In this document: positions 6,544-15,339 of the stretch, piece after piece
Layout: every line of letters begins with the position of its first letter
Position numbering within the stretch: the first letter of the stretch is position 1
Source of the DNA: Ruminococcaceae bacterium UBA2854
GTDB lineage: Bacteria > Bacillota > Clostridia > Oscillospirales > Acutalibacteraceae
Direction of reading: 5' to 3'
Assembly (NCBI GenBank): GCA_002350765.1
Contig: DEFK01000003.1
Location: 17,209-37,184 of the forward strand
DNA length: 19,976 bases
Position numbers and translations under genes: made by a program
The notes under the pieces: generated by a model
The model's input: the letters and a program-made list of their open reading frames with translations, nothing else
What the model was told of the DNA's origin: nothing
Database searches by the model: none

Positions 6544-6649
6544 ATTAATGTGTAATTATAATTGCTACAACTGCATTTAAATCGACTTTTTACGGTCTTT
6601 GTAATATCTATTTAGAAGTGAAATTTACAAGGGAAGAGAGATATTTTTT

Positions 6650-9600
6650 ATGAAAAGGTTTTTTAAGGATAAATTTAACATCAGAGTAACATCGCTTATT
6701 ATAGTGCTTGTGTTGATGTTTGAGTTGATCGCGGCTACGGTTTCCGCGGTGACGTATTATACTGTCCGAGTAAATTATTATTTTACAAACGGCAGTCACG
6801 CTCACGATCCCTATATAGCGACCTATTCCGTCGGAGAGGCTCTGAATTATGATGTAACTAATCCGAACGTTAACGGTTTTGAGCCGATGGCGCTTAGTAA
6901 TTCTGAAAACGATCCTACCGAGCTTCCGACAGGCGGCGTTTCCGCGCCTACAACTCATATTGAGACCGTATCGCTTAACGGCGATATGACCTATAACGTT
7001 TATTACGTAGCGGGTCTTACCCACTACGCCGCGCGTTATTACTTACAGAATATTTACGACGATTTATATACTCTCGACCGTGAGCGTACTGACGCTAACC
7101 AGAACCGTCTCGGAAAAACGGGCACAGCTCCCGAAGACTTGGAAGCTGAGGAAATTCCGGGCTTTACGAGCCTTTTCCACGAGCCCGACGCTATCGCGGC
7201 GGACGGTTCTACGGTATTCCGCGTTTACTACGACCGAAACTACTATTCCGTAAACTTTGACCTCGGCGAGGGCGGTTACGGCGTAGAGCCTATTTACGCG
7301 AAGTTCGAGTCTGTTTACCGTATAGAAACGCCTACCCGTATGGGTTATACCTTCATCGGATGGGCGCGTACCGATAAGGATTCTTCCATAAATACATATG
7401 ACGCCACAGGTGAAGATGAAGACGGCTGGCACTATATTGACTCAAACGGAAACATTATAACCGAAGCACAGGCGAAAGCCTCTCCCGTATCTCTCCAAGG
7501 TAACCAGACTGTCCCCGCTAAGAATACCTATTATAAGGCAATCTGGACGCCGGGCACAACCCACTTTACTGTTATGTACTGGCTCGAGAACATAGAGAAC
7601 GACGGCTACTCCGCTCTTTTAGCGAAGGACGTAACTCAGGTATACGTTAACAATCAGCTGACGGATGTTACTGCAGGTATGACAATCACGCCCGAACATA
7701 AGATAAACAACGCGACGAAGTATGCGGTTGCCGACGGCGTTATTACGAGCAGTCAAGCTGGAAATAAAGCGAAATCGGAAAAGATTGTTGATTTATTTAA
7801 TTTTAATCTCGGATACGCTAATCCTAATGACTCAAGAAACGATGAACTCGATCCTGACGACCCGAATTATAACCCCAGCTCTTTGAATTATAAATATAAA
7901 TTTGAATACGATACTGCTTCGAACGCAAACGCAAATCATACCTGTGACAGGATCATCGATTTTAACGACATCAGCCCGGGTACCAGTAACGAGCTTGCGG
8001 GCTGCGGCGATTTCTTCGAAATGAATACTTCCGAAAACACTTCCGATCCGAGGTATATTACCGATACATCCGTTTCGGTTCGAGGCGACGGTACTACCCG
8101 CTTTAACGTATTTTTCAAGAGAAAAAGATTTACTCTTAAGTTCTATTATGCCCGTCAGGGATACACAAACGGCGAGCTTGATCCGAACAAGATCAGCCTG
8201 ACAAATTCTACCAAGCAATTTAACAATCAGTCAACTGAAAAAGAATATCTGAAAACAACCAGTAAAAATGTACTGGAAGCGATAGCCATGGGTTCGTGGG
8301 AGCCGAATTCAGCTGAAACTTTGCCCACGGTCAAGGATGAATACAAACAGCGTGTGACCGAGGGATATGACGATTTTACAGACGCTCACTACGGCGGTTA
8401 TTACCGATACTATTACTATCAGTTGCAGGCTAAATACAACGAGCCTTTGACGAATAAATGGCTGATCGACGCGCTCGATACGGTACACAGGAAGGGCTCG
8501 GGTGAGGCGGAAATATGTTATCCGGGCAGTATCGCGACTGAGTATTATAACAAGTATTACCAAGATCGTAAAAGCTCAGGTAACTATACCGTCAAGGGCA
8601 TTTATGAAAAGCTCGACAAGGGTATTTTGTTTACAGACAGCGCCCGCAACACGATGAAGCAGAATAATATTGACTATACGAAACTGCACTTTTTGATATC
8701 GTGGACGAATACGAGTTATAATAATGGCTGGAACAGCAGTATACAAAATGTGTTGCACTTCAGGTATGAGAACTATGTAGAGCTGCTCCCCCGAGAAATC
8801 GAGATCATCGAAAACAACGGACAACAGGCGCTGCTCGCTGAGGGGAACTACACCGAAGTAAGACAATTCACGACCAAGGTCAAAGAAAACGGTTCTTATG
8901 TCACAAAAACAAAATGGTACGGCTTATCTACCGATCACGTTTACGAGACCATCGACTCCGGCAATCAGTATAACTATATATCTGACCCTTCCAAAAGATC
9001 GAATAATAACAACGCCGTTTATAAAAACCAGACGCCGACGTCTATGACGGGCTTCGAGCTGGAATACTATCGTGTGGTGAATGGGTTGATCACTCTTGAT
9101 AACGACAATACCGAAATCGACTGGTCAGAGGATACCAAAAACTACCGCCGCTGCACGATAAAATTCTTCTACCGACGCCACGAGTATACGCTGAAATACC
9201 GTAACGGTAACCATAAGGACGAGAGCCGTACCCGTACGGTTATGTACGGCGCGCCTATAAACTCGACCTATCAGGTATCGGAAAACGGACACGAAGCGGG
9301 CGACTACCGTTATTACTGGTCAGATCCCGAATATTTCGACCCGAACCGTGCGGATTTCTATACGTTTGAAGGCTGGTATAACGACCCGCGTTATGAGAAG
9401 CCCTTCGATTTGGATACCCAGACTATGCCCGCCGATGACGCTACGTTATTCGCGAAATGGGTTCCGAAGTCGATCGACGTTATTTTCTACGACGATTATG
9501 ACGACTTTTATATCGACCGAAAGGGAAATCATCCCGAAAAGAGGATAGTGCTCGGTAAGGACGAAGACGAGAACGATATCCGTAATATTAATGTTGACTA

Positions 9601-12600
9601 CGGTACGTATGTGCCGCTGATGTCTATCCCTGTTGATGACGATAGTCCCGATAATCCGAGACCTAAGCTTAATCCTATCGCTGAGGGAGCTTCGTTCGCG
9701 GGATGGTACTATATCCGAAACCGTGTGCCCGTGCGTTTTGAGCCCGAGAACGTTCCCGTTACCGCGCTTAACGAAGAAGCGACAGGCGAAAACGGTAAGT
9801 TGCGTCTATTCGCGGAATGGGTAACAAAGGACGTTGCTAAGTACAAGGTAAAATACGTTAAGGCGGAGGATAATGATGTAGAAATAGCCCCGCCGACTAC
9901 AGGCAGAGCGTACGTCTATAAGACTAAAACCTTTAACGCTAAATCTGGTAACGAGCTTTACGACGAGTATAAATGGGACGAAGAGAAAGAGGATGAAGGT
10001 ACTAACTGGTGGCCTACTTCCAACTCCTCATCGATGGTTATAAAGGCGAATAATACGGATGATGAATACGCTCCAAACACTATTACATTCGAGTATATCC
10101 AAAAATCGAAGGTATGGTATAAGGTGCAATATCTCGACGCCTCCAGCCGTAAGCCATTATATGAAGAGGTTGTAAAGGATACTACTCATGCCTCCGTTAA
10201 GGAAGACGCGAGGATTATCCCGGGGTATGTAGCGAGAGAAGCTTCTCAGTCGCTCGTTCTTACCGCTTCAAATAATACTACTGACGATGATGAGGCAAAG
10301 GAGGAAGAGCTTAATTATAATGTTATCACCTTCCTTTATGATGAGAATAAGACCGAGTATATGTACGAGGTTGAGTATCTTACTCAGGACCTCGGAGCGG
10401 ATACATACTCTAAATACTCCTCCGAAACGCTTACGATACCGATTGTTACTCAGGGTGAAGCGGTCAATTTATCGATTTCCGCGCTGATTAACAGAGAAAT
10501 TCCGAATTATCTTATCAGCTCGGGCTATAATCGTGTAACAAACGGATGTAAATATACCGTAACCAACTCGGGCGGCGTGACAGATCCTACCGAAATTCCT
10601 GTAGCCGATAACGGAACTGTTTCGATTTCGAGTAACGATAAAAAGACCATTAAGATTTACTTTAACCGTAATTCCTATAAATATAAATATCAGTATATCG
10701 ACCATACAGCCGAGAAGATTTATCTGAATTATTTAGAGGCGCATAAGGATGATCCCGACCCTGCCGCGGGAGCTCCGTGGGACGGTGTTATGCGTACGTT
10801 TGACAAAGACAGCAATGATCGGGACCTTACAGGTCAGGTAGAAGAGGAGATTACGATTAATCCCGAAACTGACATTACTGGTGTTGATCAAAACGACGGA
10901 CAAACATATAATTATACCCGTATCACTAACTCCGACGGTGAGCTGAATCCCGTTAAACTGACGGTTCAGTCTACCGAGTCTTGGAACACAGTTAAGATTT
11001 ATTACCGCAAGGATATTGAGCGCGAGCTTAGTTATAAAATGGTATGCGTGAATGATAACTCCGAGACCGATTATTATAATGACGGTACGCCGAAGTTCGG
11101 AAGACTGAATAAATCGATGCAGACGGTGCTCGAGTATGATGATATTCAAAACATCGTATTCCACGATACCAATAACGAAGTTGTGGACGATACTGACCCC
11201 GATCATCCCGAATATCTGCACCTGCACCGCTACACCTTCCTCGGATGGTATAATACGCCGAATTATGACAAGGATCATCCCGAGAACGGACGTATTACAA
11301 CGAGCGCAACTCTCTCGAAGGATCTTTTGGGAACCAACGGCGCGCTACCCTCTAAGGACACTAAGTACTATGCCCTCGTAAAGCAGGATATGGTAAAGAT
11401 GGACGTTATGTTCTATTATGTCGACGATTATACTGTTGACGGATTCAGAGCCGAGGATGAAGACAACGGCTTAACTGACCGTATACAGACAGCCGTAAAT
11501 AACTATGATAACGAAAACGCGTCCGACAGCGAAAAAATCCATGATACAGGCGAGCATGTCGGAAAGCAGGTTACCTTTACCGCGCCTAACGGTTTTAAAA
11601 ACCATAATGAAGTTCCTTGGCACCGTAACGACGGTTACTCGCTGAATATGGACGATTTAGACGAGCGTGTATATAAATACAAGTTCGCCGAGTGGTGGTC
11701 GGTCAACAAGAGCAGCAATAACGCGTTGATCAGACATGATAACTGGAACAGCGCCGACGGTTGGGATCCAGACGCGCTATCTCAGCAGCTCGCCAGAAAT
11801 AAAGATCAGTACTTGATCGCTGTATACGCGCGGCGTACTGATGTTACCGAGCTTCCTTACAAGATTAATTATAAGTATACCGACCGCAAAGGCGTTGAAC
11901 GTACTTACGTTAAGAAAGGTACGCTTACGGGCGCTGAGCTGGATGATACCTCACCGTCGAGTAAGATTACTAATGACGGCTACTATCGTTTAAAAAAGGA
12001 CTTTATCATTTCACAGTCTCCTTACGAAAGCAACTACGGAGAAACCCTCAAGTGGAGCGATACGAGAGTAGAGACAACTTCGGTAAAGGGCGATCCCGAC
12101 GCCGAGAAAGCATCGGATAAGGTAGACCATTTGGTGGCTACCGTAATCGCCGAGCAGGACAAAAAGAAGGTTTACGCTCATTACAGATTAAGCAATTCAG
12201 ACGCGTATTCGATAGTCCAGGTTAATATGGGCGAAAGCCGAAAGGATAATAAGGCTCTCGATGTTATAGATTTACGCGGCAGCGAGAATGTAGAGAACTT
12301 CGGCTACTGGGCTATAAGAAAATCCGTGGACGGCGAGATTATCGCTAAATGCACCGATCCGTTCTTCTCCTACTGTATTATGGAAGACTACTGGATCAGC
12401 CCTGTGTTCAATGAAGCGGTTGAAACCGAGCCCGATATTAAGCTTGCGCATATTGACTATACCAGAAACCGTTGGACTGATGATGACGGTAACGATAATC
12501 CGAACGGTAGCACCGACCTGTTGTATTCCGACTTTGAAATAGCGTTCAGCGACGGCAATAATGTAATATACGGCGATACTTCCGAGTATCAGGTAGGTAT

Positions 12601-13012
12601 GGTATTCGAGCTTTGCGCGACAATGCCTGACGGAGTGGATTTTGTAGAAGGCAAGGATTACAAAGCGGTAACTGATTACGACGCTCTTGAGACTGCTGTA
12701 AAGAATAACTCTGAATCATACTATTATAAACCAAACAAACAACGTTCAATTCAGGTGAAGTCGATTCCAACCGAGAATCTTACTAATATGAATCGTGTTG
12801 AATACGGCGCGAGCTACGTAAATAATTACACCGAAGATAACGAAGGAACCAGAACGTATACAAACGCTAACTATTTATTAAAAGCGACAGCGTATCTTAT
12901 CGACAGCGAAGGTAATCTTACCTTCAGTAACTCGGTTTACGTTTGTCTTAAGGATGTATCGAAAAAAGACCTCGCTTCAGGCGAGATGAAAGTGATTACC
13001 ACCAACGATTGA
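6650..13012 (+). CDS. Giant secreted repeat protein with InlB-B/MucBP-like modules
   Basis: This 2120-residue protein has a clear signal peptide: basic KRFFKDKFNIR, a hydrophobic core, and likely cleavage near ATVSA at about residue 33. The rest is extracellular, rich in Asp, Asn and Tyr. Listeria-Bacteroides (InlB B/Flg_new) type repeats are marked by YTFIGWA (about 233), YTFEGWYND (about 905), FAGWYYI (about 1016) and YTFLGWYNT (about 1529). MucBP-like starts appear at KYKVKYVKAED (about 1064), WYKVQYLDASS (about 1155), YMYEVEYLTQ (about 1237) and YKYKYQYIDHT (about 1343). The last 270 residues or so are a different, non-repetitive domain. There is no LPXTG motif, C-terminal membrane segment, dockerin or S-layer module, so how it stays on the cell is unclear. 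Adhesion to glycoprotein or polysaccharide is a family-based guess. It heads an apparent operon with the two genes downstream. Confidence 0.85.
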   Translation: MKRFFKDKFNIRVTSLIIVLVLMFELIAATVSAVTYYTVRVNYYFTNGSHAHDPYIATYSVGEALNYDVTNPNVNGFEPMALSNSENDPTELPTGGVSAPTTHIETVSLNGDMTYNVYYVAGLTHYAARYYLQNIYDDLYTLDRERTDANQNRLGKTGTAPEDLEAEEIPGFTSLFHEPDAIAADGSTVFRVYYDRNYYSVNFDLGEGGYGVEPIYAKFESVYRIETPTRMGYTFIGWARTDKDSSINTYDATGEDEDGWHYIDSNGNIITEAQAKASPVSLQGNQTVPAKNTYYKAIWTPGTTHFTVMYWLENIENDGYSALLAKDVTQVYVNNQLTDVTAGMTITPEHKINNATKYAVADGVITSSQAGNKAKSEKIVDLFNFNLGYANPNDSRNDELDPDDPNYNPSSLNYKYKFEYDTASNANANHTCDRIIDFNDISPGTSNELAGCGDFFEMNTSENTSDPRYITDTSVSVRGDGTTRFNVFFKRKRFTLKFYYARQGYTNGELDPNKISLTNSTKQFNNQSTEKEYLKTTSKNVLEAIAMGSWEPNSAETLPTVKDEYKQRVTEGYDDFTDAHYGGYYRYYYYQLQAKYNEPLTNKWLIDALDTVHRKGSGEAEICYPGSIATEYYNKYYQDRKSSGNYTVKGIYEKLDKGILFTDSARNTMKQNNIDYTKLHFLISWTNTSYNNGWNSSIQNVLHFRYENYVELLPREIEIIENNGQQALLAEGNYTEVRQFTTKVKENGSYVTKTKWYGLSTDHVYETIDSGNQYNYISDPSKRSNNNNAVYKNQTPTSMTGFELEYYRVVNGLITLDNDNTEIDWSEDTKNYRRCTIKFFYRRHEYTLKYRNGNHKDESRTRTVMYGAPINSTYQVSENGHEAGDYRYYWSDPEYFDPNRADFYTFEGWYNDPRYEKPFDLDTQTMPADDATLFAKWVPKSIDVIFYDDYDDFYIDRKGNHPEKRIVLGKDEDENDIRNINVDYGTYVPLMSIPVDDDSPDNPRPKLNPIAEGASFAGWYYIRNRVPVRFEPENVPVTALNEEATGENGKLRLFAEWVTKDVAKYKVKYVKAEDNDVEIAPPTTGRAYVYKTKTFNAKSGNELYDEYKWDEEKEDEGTNWWPTSNSSSMVIKANNTDDEYAPNTITFEYIQKSKVWYKVQYLDASSRKPLYEEVVKDTTHASVKEDARIIPGYVAREASQSLVLTASNNTTDDDEAKEEELNYNVITFLYDENKTEYMYEVEYLTQDLGADTYSKYSSETLTIPIVTQGEAVNLSISALINREIPNYLISSGYNRVTNGCKYTVTNSGGVTDPTEIPVADNGTVSISSNDKKTIKIYFNRNSYKYKYQYIDHTAEKIYLNYLEAHKDDPDPAAGAPWDGVMRTFDKDSNDRDLTGQVEEEITINPETDITGVDQNDGQTYNYTRITNSDGELNPVKLTVQSTESWNTVKIYYRKDIERELSYKMVCVNDNSETDYYNDGTPKFGRLNKSMQTVLEYDDIQNIVFHDTNNEVVDDTDPDHPEYLHLHRYTFLGWYNTPNYDKDHPENGRITTSATLSKDLLGTNGALPSKDTKYYALVKQDMVKMDVMFYYVDDYTVDGFRAEDEDNGLTDRIQTAVNNYDNENASDSEKIHDTGEHVGKQVTFTAPNGFKNHNEVPWHRNDGYSLNMDDLDERVYKYKFAEWWSVNKSSNNALIRHDNWNSADGWDPDALSQQLARNKDQYLIAVYARRTDVTELPYKINYKYTDRKGVERTYVKKGTLTGAELDDTSPSSKITNDGYYRLKKDFIISQSPYESNYGETLKWSDTRVETTSVKGDPDAEKASDKVDHLVATVIAEQDKKKVYAHYRLSNSDAYSIVQVNMGESRKDNKALDVIDLRGSENVENFGYWAIRKSVDGEIIAKCTDPFFSYCIMEDYWISPVFNEAVETEPDIKLAHIDYTRNRWTDDDGNDNPNGSTDLLYSDFEIAFSDGNNVIYGDTSEYQVGMVFELCATMPDGVDFVEGKDYKAVTDYDALETAVKNNSESYYYKPNKQRSIQVKSIPTENLTNMNRVEYGASYVNNYTEDNEGTRTYTNANYLLKATAYLIDSEGNLTFSNSVYVCLKDVSKKDLASGEMKVITTND

Positions 13013-13042
13013 TAATTGATTATGGAAAGGACGGGTGGAGTT

Positions 13043-13201
13043 ATGAAAAAAGAATATAGCTCGCCCGAGTTCCATTTCTTAACGGTTGAGCTTCAGGGCG
13101 CGCTGCTTAGCAGTCCCGAGAGCTTCAACAGTTACGTTGATCCTGATCCCGGCGATTGGAATAATCCGATTATCGATCCCGACGACGATATACAGTGGTA
13201 A
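13043..13201 (+). CDS. 52-residue peptide with Pro/Asp/Trp-rich C-terminus
   Basis: A small ORF starts at ATG 13043, behind AAAGGACGGGTGGAG; the earlier in-frame TTG 13016 and ATG 13022 lack a ribosome site. The product has two parts. The N-terminal half is MKKEYSSPEFHFLTVELQ then GALLSSPE, leader-like without a classic signal peptide. The C-terminal half is highly acidic, with two related DPD...W units (DPDPGDW and DPDDDIQW, the Trp being the last residue). It is 30 bases after the giant gene and its stop overlaps the ribosome site of the dockerin gene, so the three are probably co-transcribed. Short MKK-peptides of this shape occur in Ruminococcaceae, often unannotated. It may be a peptide precursor or an exported accessory, but no modification enzyme is in this window. 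Confidence 0.6.
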   Translation: MKKEYSSPEFHFLTVELQGALLSSPESFNSYVDPDPGDWNNPIIDPDDDIQW

Positions 13202-13215
13202 AAGGAGGAGCATAT

Positions 13216-14091
13216 ATGAGATTTTTTAAAAGAATTACAGCGTATGCGCTTTCAATGCTGCTTATTGCCTTTACACCGTGCGTTATGGCGACGGATTCGT
13301 ATATCTCGATTGACGGCTTTTCTTTCACGATAAACGGCTCGGGCGAGGCGGTTATCCACGAATATGACGGCCGCTCTAAGGATGTAGTTATTCCGAATAA
13401 GCTTATGGGCGCCGTTGTCACGGAGATTGACGACTACGCGTTTTTCAGCCAGACTGAATTAACCTCCGTTTCGTTTGAGAACGCGACAGGCTTAAAAAGA
13501 ATCGGCACAGACGCGTTTTACGGCTGTACAGGGTTTAAGAATATTACTATACCGTCTTTTATAACCGAGCTAGGCTTCGGCGCGTTTCAGGATTGTAAAG
13601 GGCTTGAAACGGCAACTATCGGAAGCGGTGTTACTACTCTTTCCAAGCAGCTCTTTTACGGCTGTACATCGCTCAGGAGAGTTATTCTCCCCGATACTAT
13701 GCAGTCGCTGGACGAGATGTGCCTCGGAAATTGCGACGCTCTCGCGGAGGTTGAGATTCCCGACAGCGTTAACGCGATAGCGGATAACTTCTCTATCGGA
13801 AGCGATAAGCTCGTTTTGTTCTGCAACGAGGGCTCGTATACCGATACCTACGCTAACTCGAATGAACTTCCCGTAAAATATATCAGGGAATATGTACTCG
13901 GCGACGCGAATCTCGACGGCAGGTTCAATATCCTCGACGCGACGACTATCCAAAAATATAAAATCGGTCAGGCTGAAATCCCCCTGTTCCGCGGAAGAAA
14001 CTACGCCGACGTTAACGGCGACGGTACGATTACTGTCCGCGACGCGACATTGATACAGATGAAGCTTGCCAAATTAATAACTGATTTCTAA
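13216..14091 (+). CDS. Secreted BspA-type leucine-rich-repeat protein with C-terminal dockerin
   Basis: This encodes 291 residues from ATG 13216, 5 bases after AAAGGAGGAG; an earlier in-frame start at 13195 lies before this ribosome site. A signal peptide (MRFFKRITAYALSMLLIAF, cleavage near CVMA) is followed by LRR_5/BspA-like repeats with the pattern I..DAF.GC..L....IP (DAFYGCTGFKNITIPSFI, GAFQDCKGLETATIG, QLFYGCTSLRRVILP). The last 63 residues form a type I dockerin with two Ca-binding loops, DANLDGRFNILDATTIQ (about 229) and DVNGDGTITVRDATLIQ. Dockerins plug into cohesins of cellulosome-like scaffolds, so this binding-type protein is probably displayed on such a complex. No cohesin is encoded in this window. 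Confidence 0.9.
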   Translation: MRFFKRITAYALSMLLIAFTPCVMATDSYISIDGFSFTINGSGEAVIHEYDGRSKDVVIPNKLMGAVVTEIDDYAFFSQTELTSVSFENATGLKRIGTDAFYGCTGFKNITIPSFITELGFGAFQDCKGLETATIGSGVTTLSKQLFYGCTSLRRVILPDTMQSLDEMCLGNCDALAEVEIPDSVNAIADNFSIGSDKLVLFCNEGSYTDTYANSNELPVKYIREYVLGDANLDGRFNILDATTIQKYKIGQAEIPLFRGRNYADVNGDGTITVRDATLIQMKLAKLITDF

Positions 14092-14092
14092 C

Positions 14093-14120
14093 AAAGATCA
14101 TCCGAAAGGATGATCTTTTT
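14093..14120 (+). terminator. GAAA-tetraloop terminator of the surface operon
   Basis: AAAGATCATCC (14093-14103) and GGATGATCTTT (14108-14118) form a perfect 11-bp stem on a GAAA loop, running into a T-run. It starts two bases after the dockerin gene's stop codon. Confidence 0.95.
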
Positions 14121-14121
14121 G

Positions 14122-14150
14122 TTGAATATTTATCTCAATTGTGATATTAT
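14122..14150 (+). promoter_or_regulatory. Promoter of the small membrane-protein pair
   Basis: TTGAAT (14122-14127), a 17-base spacer and TATTAT (14145-14150) lie directly after the preceding terminator. An in-frame ATG at 14110 lies inside that terminator, upstream of this promoter, so the gene start is 14173. Confidence 0.7.
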
Positions 14151-14172
14151 AAACAAGAAAAGGGGTGTCGTT

Positions 14173-14595
14173 ATGAACAGAAACAAGCTATTGAGTATGT
14201 TGATTGCGTTTTCGATAATATGTATTCATTTTACATTATTAAGCTTTGTTAACGAGTTTATCTTTTTTAAAGTTTTAGCTGTTGTGTTTTTTATCGCGGT
14301 TTTAATCAGCGCCATTGCTTTTTTGGTGTTTTATTTTTCGGGTTCGTCAAAAGAGTTTGAATCAGAATATAAAAGTCAAACCGAAGATATGAAACTCAGT
14401 TTAAAAAAGACCGGAGAGTGTATTTATACGGTTAACGGTATCGAATACTACGGTGTATATTTTAAATCATCACCGAACGGATGGACTGTAAAAATAGATA
14501 GTTTCGGGGAACTTTTCAGCTTTCAATACGATAGGGAAAATCTTATTGTAAAAAGCGATGTTTACGAAAATGTTTTTGAAAGAATATCGTTATAG
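14173..14595 (+). CDS. Small membrane protein of unknown function
   Basis: This encodes 140 residues starting at ATG 14173 behind AAAAGGGGTG. Two hydrophobic segments (about residues 8-27 and 29-55) are followed by a polar C-terminal domain of about 80 residues (SEYKSQTEDMKLSLKK, then CIYTVNGIEYYGVYF). I recognise no family. The tail could lie inside or outside the cell. The next gene starts 11 bases after its stop, with the ribosome site touching the stop codon, so the two form an operon. Confidence 0.7.
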   Translation: MNRNKLLSMLIAFSIICIHFTLLSFVNEFIFFKVLAVVFFIAVLISAIAFLVFYFSGSSKEFESEYKSQTEDMKLSLKKTGECIYTVNGIEYYGVYFKSSPNGWTVKIDSFGELFSFQYDRENLIVKSDVYENVFERISL

Positions 14596-14606
14596 GAGGT
14601 TGAAAT

Positions 14607-15218
14607 ATGAAGTGCCCTACTTGTAAAAATGAAATTGGTAATGACCTGTTCTGTAAATATTGCGGTACAAAAATTGAGCCGGTATACAAACCGGAACCGA
14701 ACGTTGAAGATGTTGTTTTAAAAAAAGCTGTCTTTTCTAAAAAACAGGAGTCATTCAGCGGTCAGATTAAAAAGATTAATCATAAGCTTTCGATTTTGAG
14801 AATAGTCGGTTATGTGTATACCGTATATTTGTTTTTTATTCTGCTGTTTATGCAGCTGGTGGTTTTTGACGATGATGGTGAAATTCAAAGTATTAAGATT
14901 GTTTTCTCAATAGTTTTCGCGATTTTCGGCGTGCTGTATTTATATATCCTTTCTTCCAAAAAAAGGATAGTTAAATTCAATCTTTTCTTTATTTTTTCGG
15001 TTTTGTTTTTGATATGCGCGTCATATTTTAACCCGTGTATTCAGGAATCCGCTTATTGGTTTTTTAACTTAATAAACTCAATTAGCTCGGCTGTTACCGT
15101 GGTGATATTTTTTGGGTTTATTATTTTAGGAATTGTATTTTTGATTGTGAATTACAGTTTTAATCTTACTTATAAAACATATTTAAGATTTTTATTTAAT
15201 AAAGATACTATTGATTGA
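14607..15218 (+). CDS. Zinc-ribbon membrane protein
   Basis: This 203-residue protein has an N-terminal zinc-ribbon knuckle pair: C3-x2-C6 (CPTCKN) and C16-x2-C19 (CKYCGTK). A short linker follows, then about four transmembrane helices (near residues 67-90, 95-115, 125-145 and 155-185). Zinc-ribbon/membrane fusions of this type are common and mostly uncharacterised in Clostridia. TAGGAGG at 14593-14599 is both the previous gene's stop and this gene's ribosome site. With the preceding small membrane protein it forms a two-gene unit. No function can be assigned. Confidence 0.75.
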   Translation: MKCPTCKNEIGNDLFCKYCGTKIEPVYKPEPNVEDVVLKKAVFSKKQESFSGQIKKINHKLSILRIVGYVYTVYLFFILLFMQLVVFDDDGEIQSIKIVFSIVFAIFGVLYLYILSSKKRIVKFNLFFIFSVLFLICASYFNPCIQESAYWFFNLINSISSAVTVVIFFGFIILGIVFLIVNYSFNLTYKTYLRFLFNKDTID

Positions 15219-15223
15219 TCATT

Positions 15224-15252
15224 CAGGGAGTTTTACAGCTCCCTGTTTTTTT
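15224..15252 (+). terminator. Terminator of the membrane-protein pair
   Basis: CAGGGAG (15224-15230) pairs with CTCCCTG (15239-15245), followed by a run of T residues. It begins six bases after the zinc-ribbon gene. Confidence 0.9.
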
Positions 15253-15271
15253 ATTTGAAAGCTTTTTTCTA

Positions 15272-15300
15272 TTGCTTTTCATACGGGTATTTGATACAAT
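15272..15300 (+). promoter_or_regulatory. Promoter of the glycoside hydrolase gene
   Basis: TTGCTT (15272-15277), a 17-base spacer and TACAAT (15295-15300) predict transcription from about 15307, with a leader of about 33 bases before the GTG start. Confidence 0.6.
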
Positions 15301-15339
15301 AAAAATGTACAAATATTTTTTGTAAACGAGGTGTTTTTT

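Noticed and set aside
6380..6580. Open frame of 66 codons upstream of the giant gene
   Set aside because: No ribosome site, composition unlike a protein, and it runs across the inverted repeat and the consensus promoter of the next gene.
10733..11278. Long minus-strand open frame of 181 codons
   Set aside because: It lies entirely inside the giant gene, whose codon pattern and protein motifs are clear; the antisense product shows no recognisable motif.
14110..14172. Upstream in-frame start for the first small membrane protein
   Set aside because: It lies within the terminator stem and before the promoter; ATG 14173 has the ribosome site.
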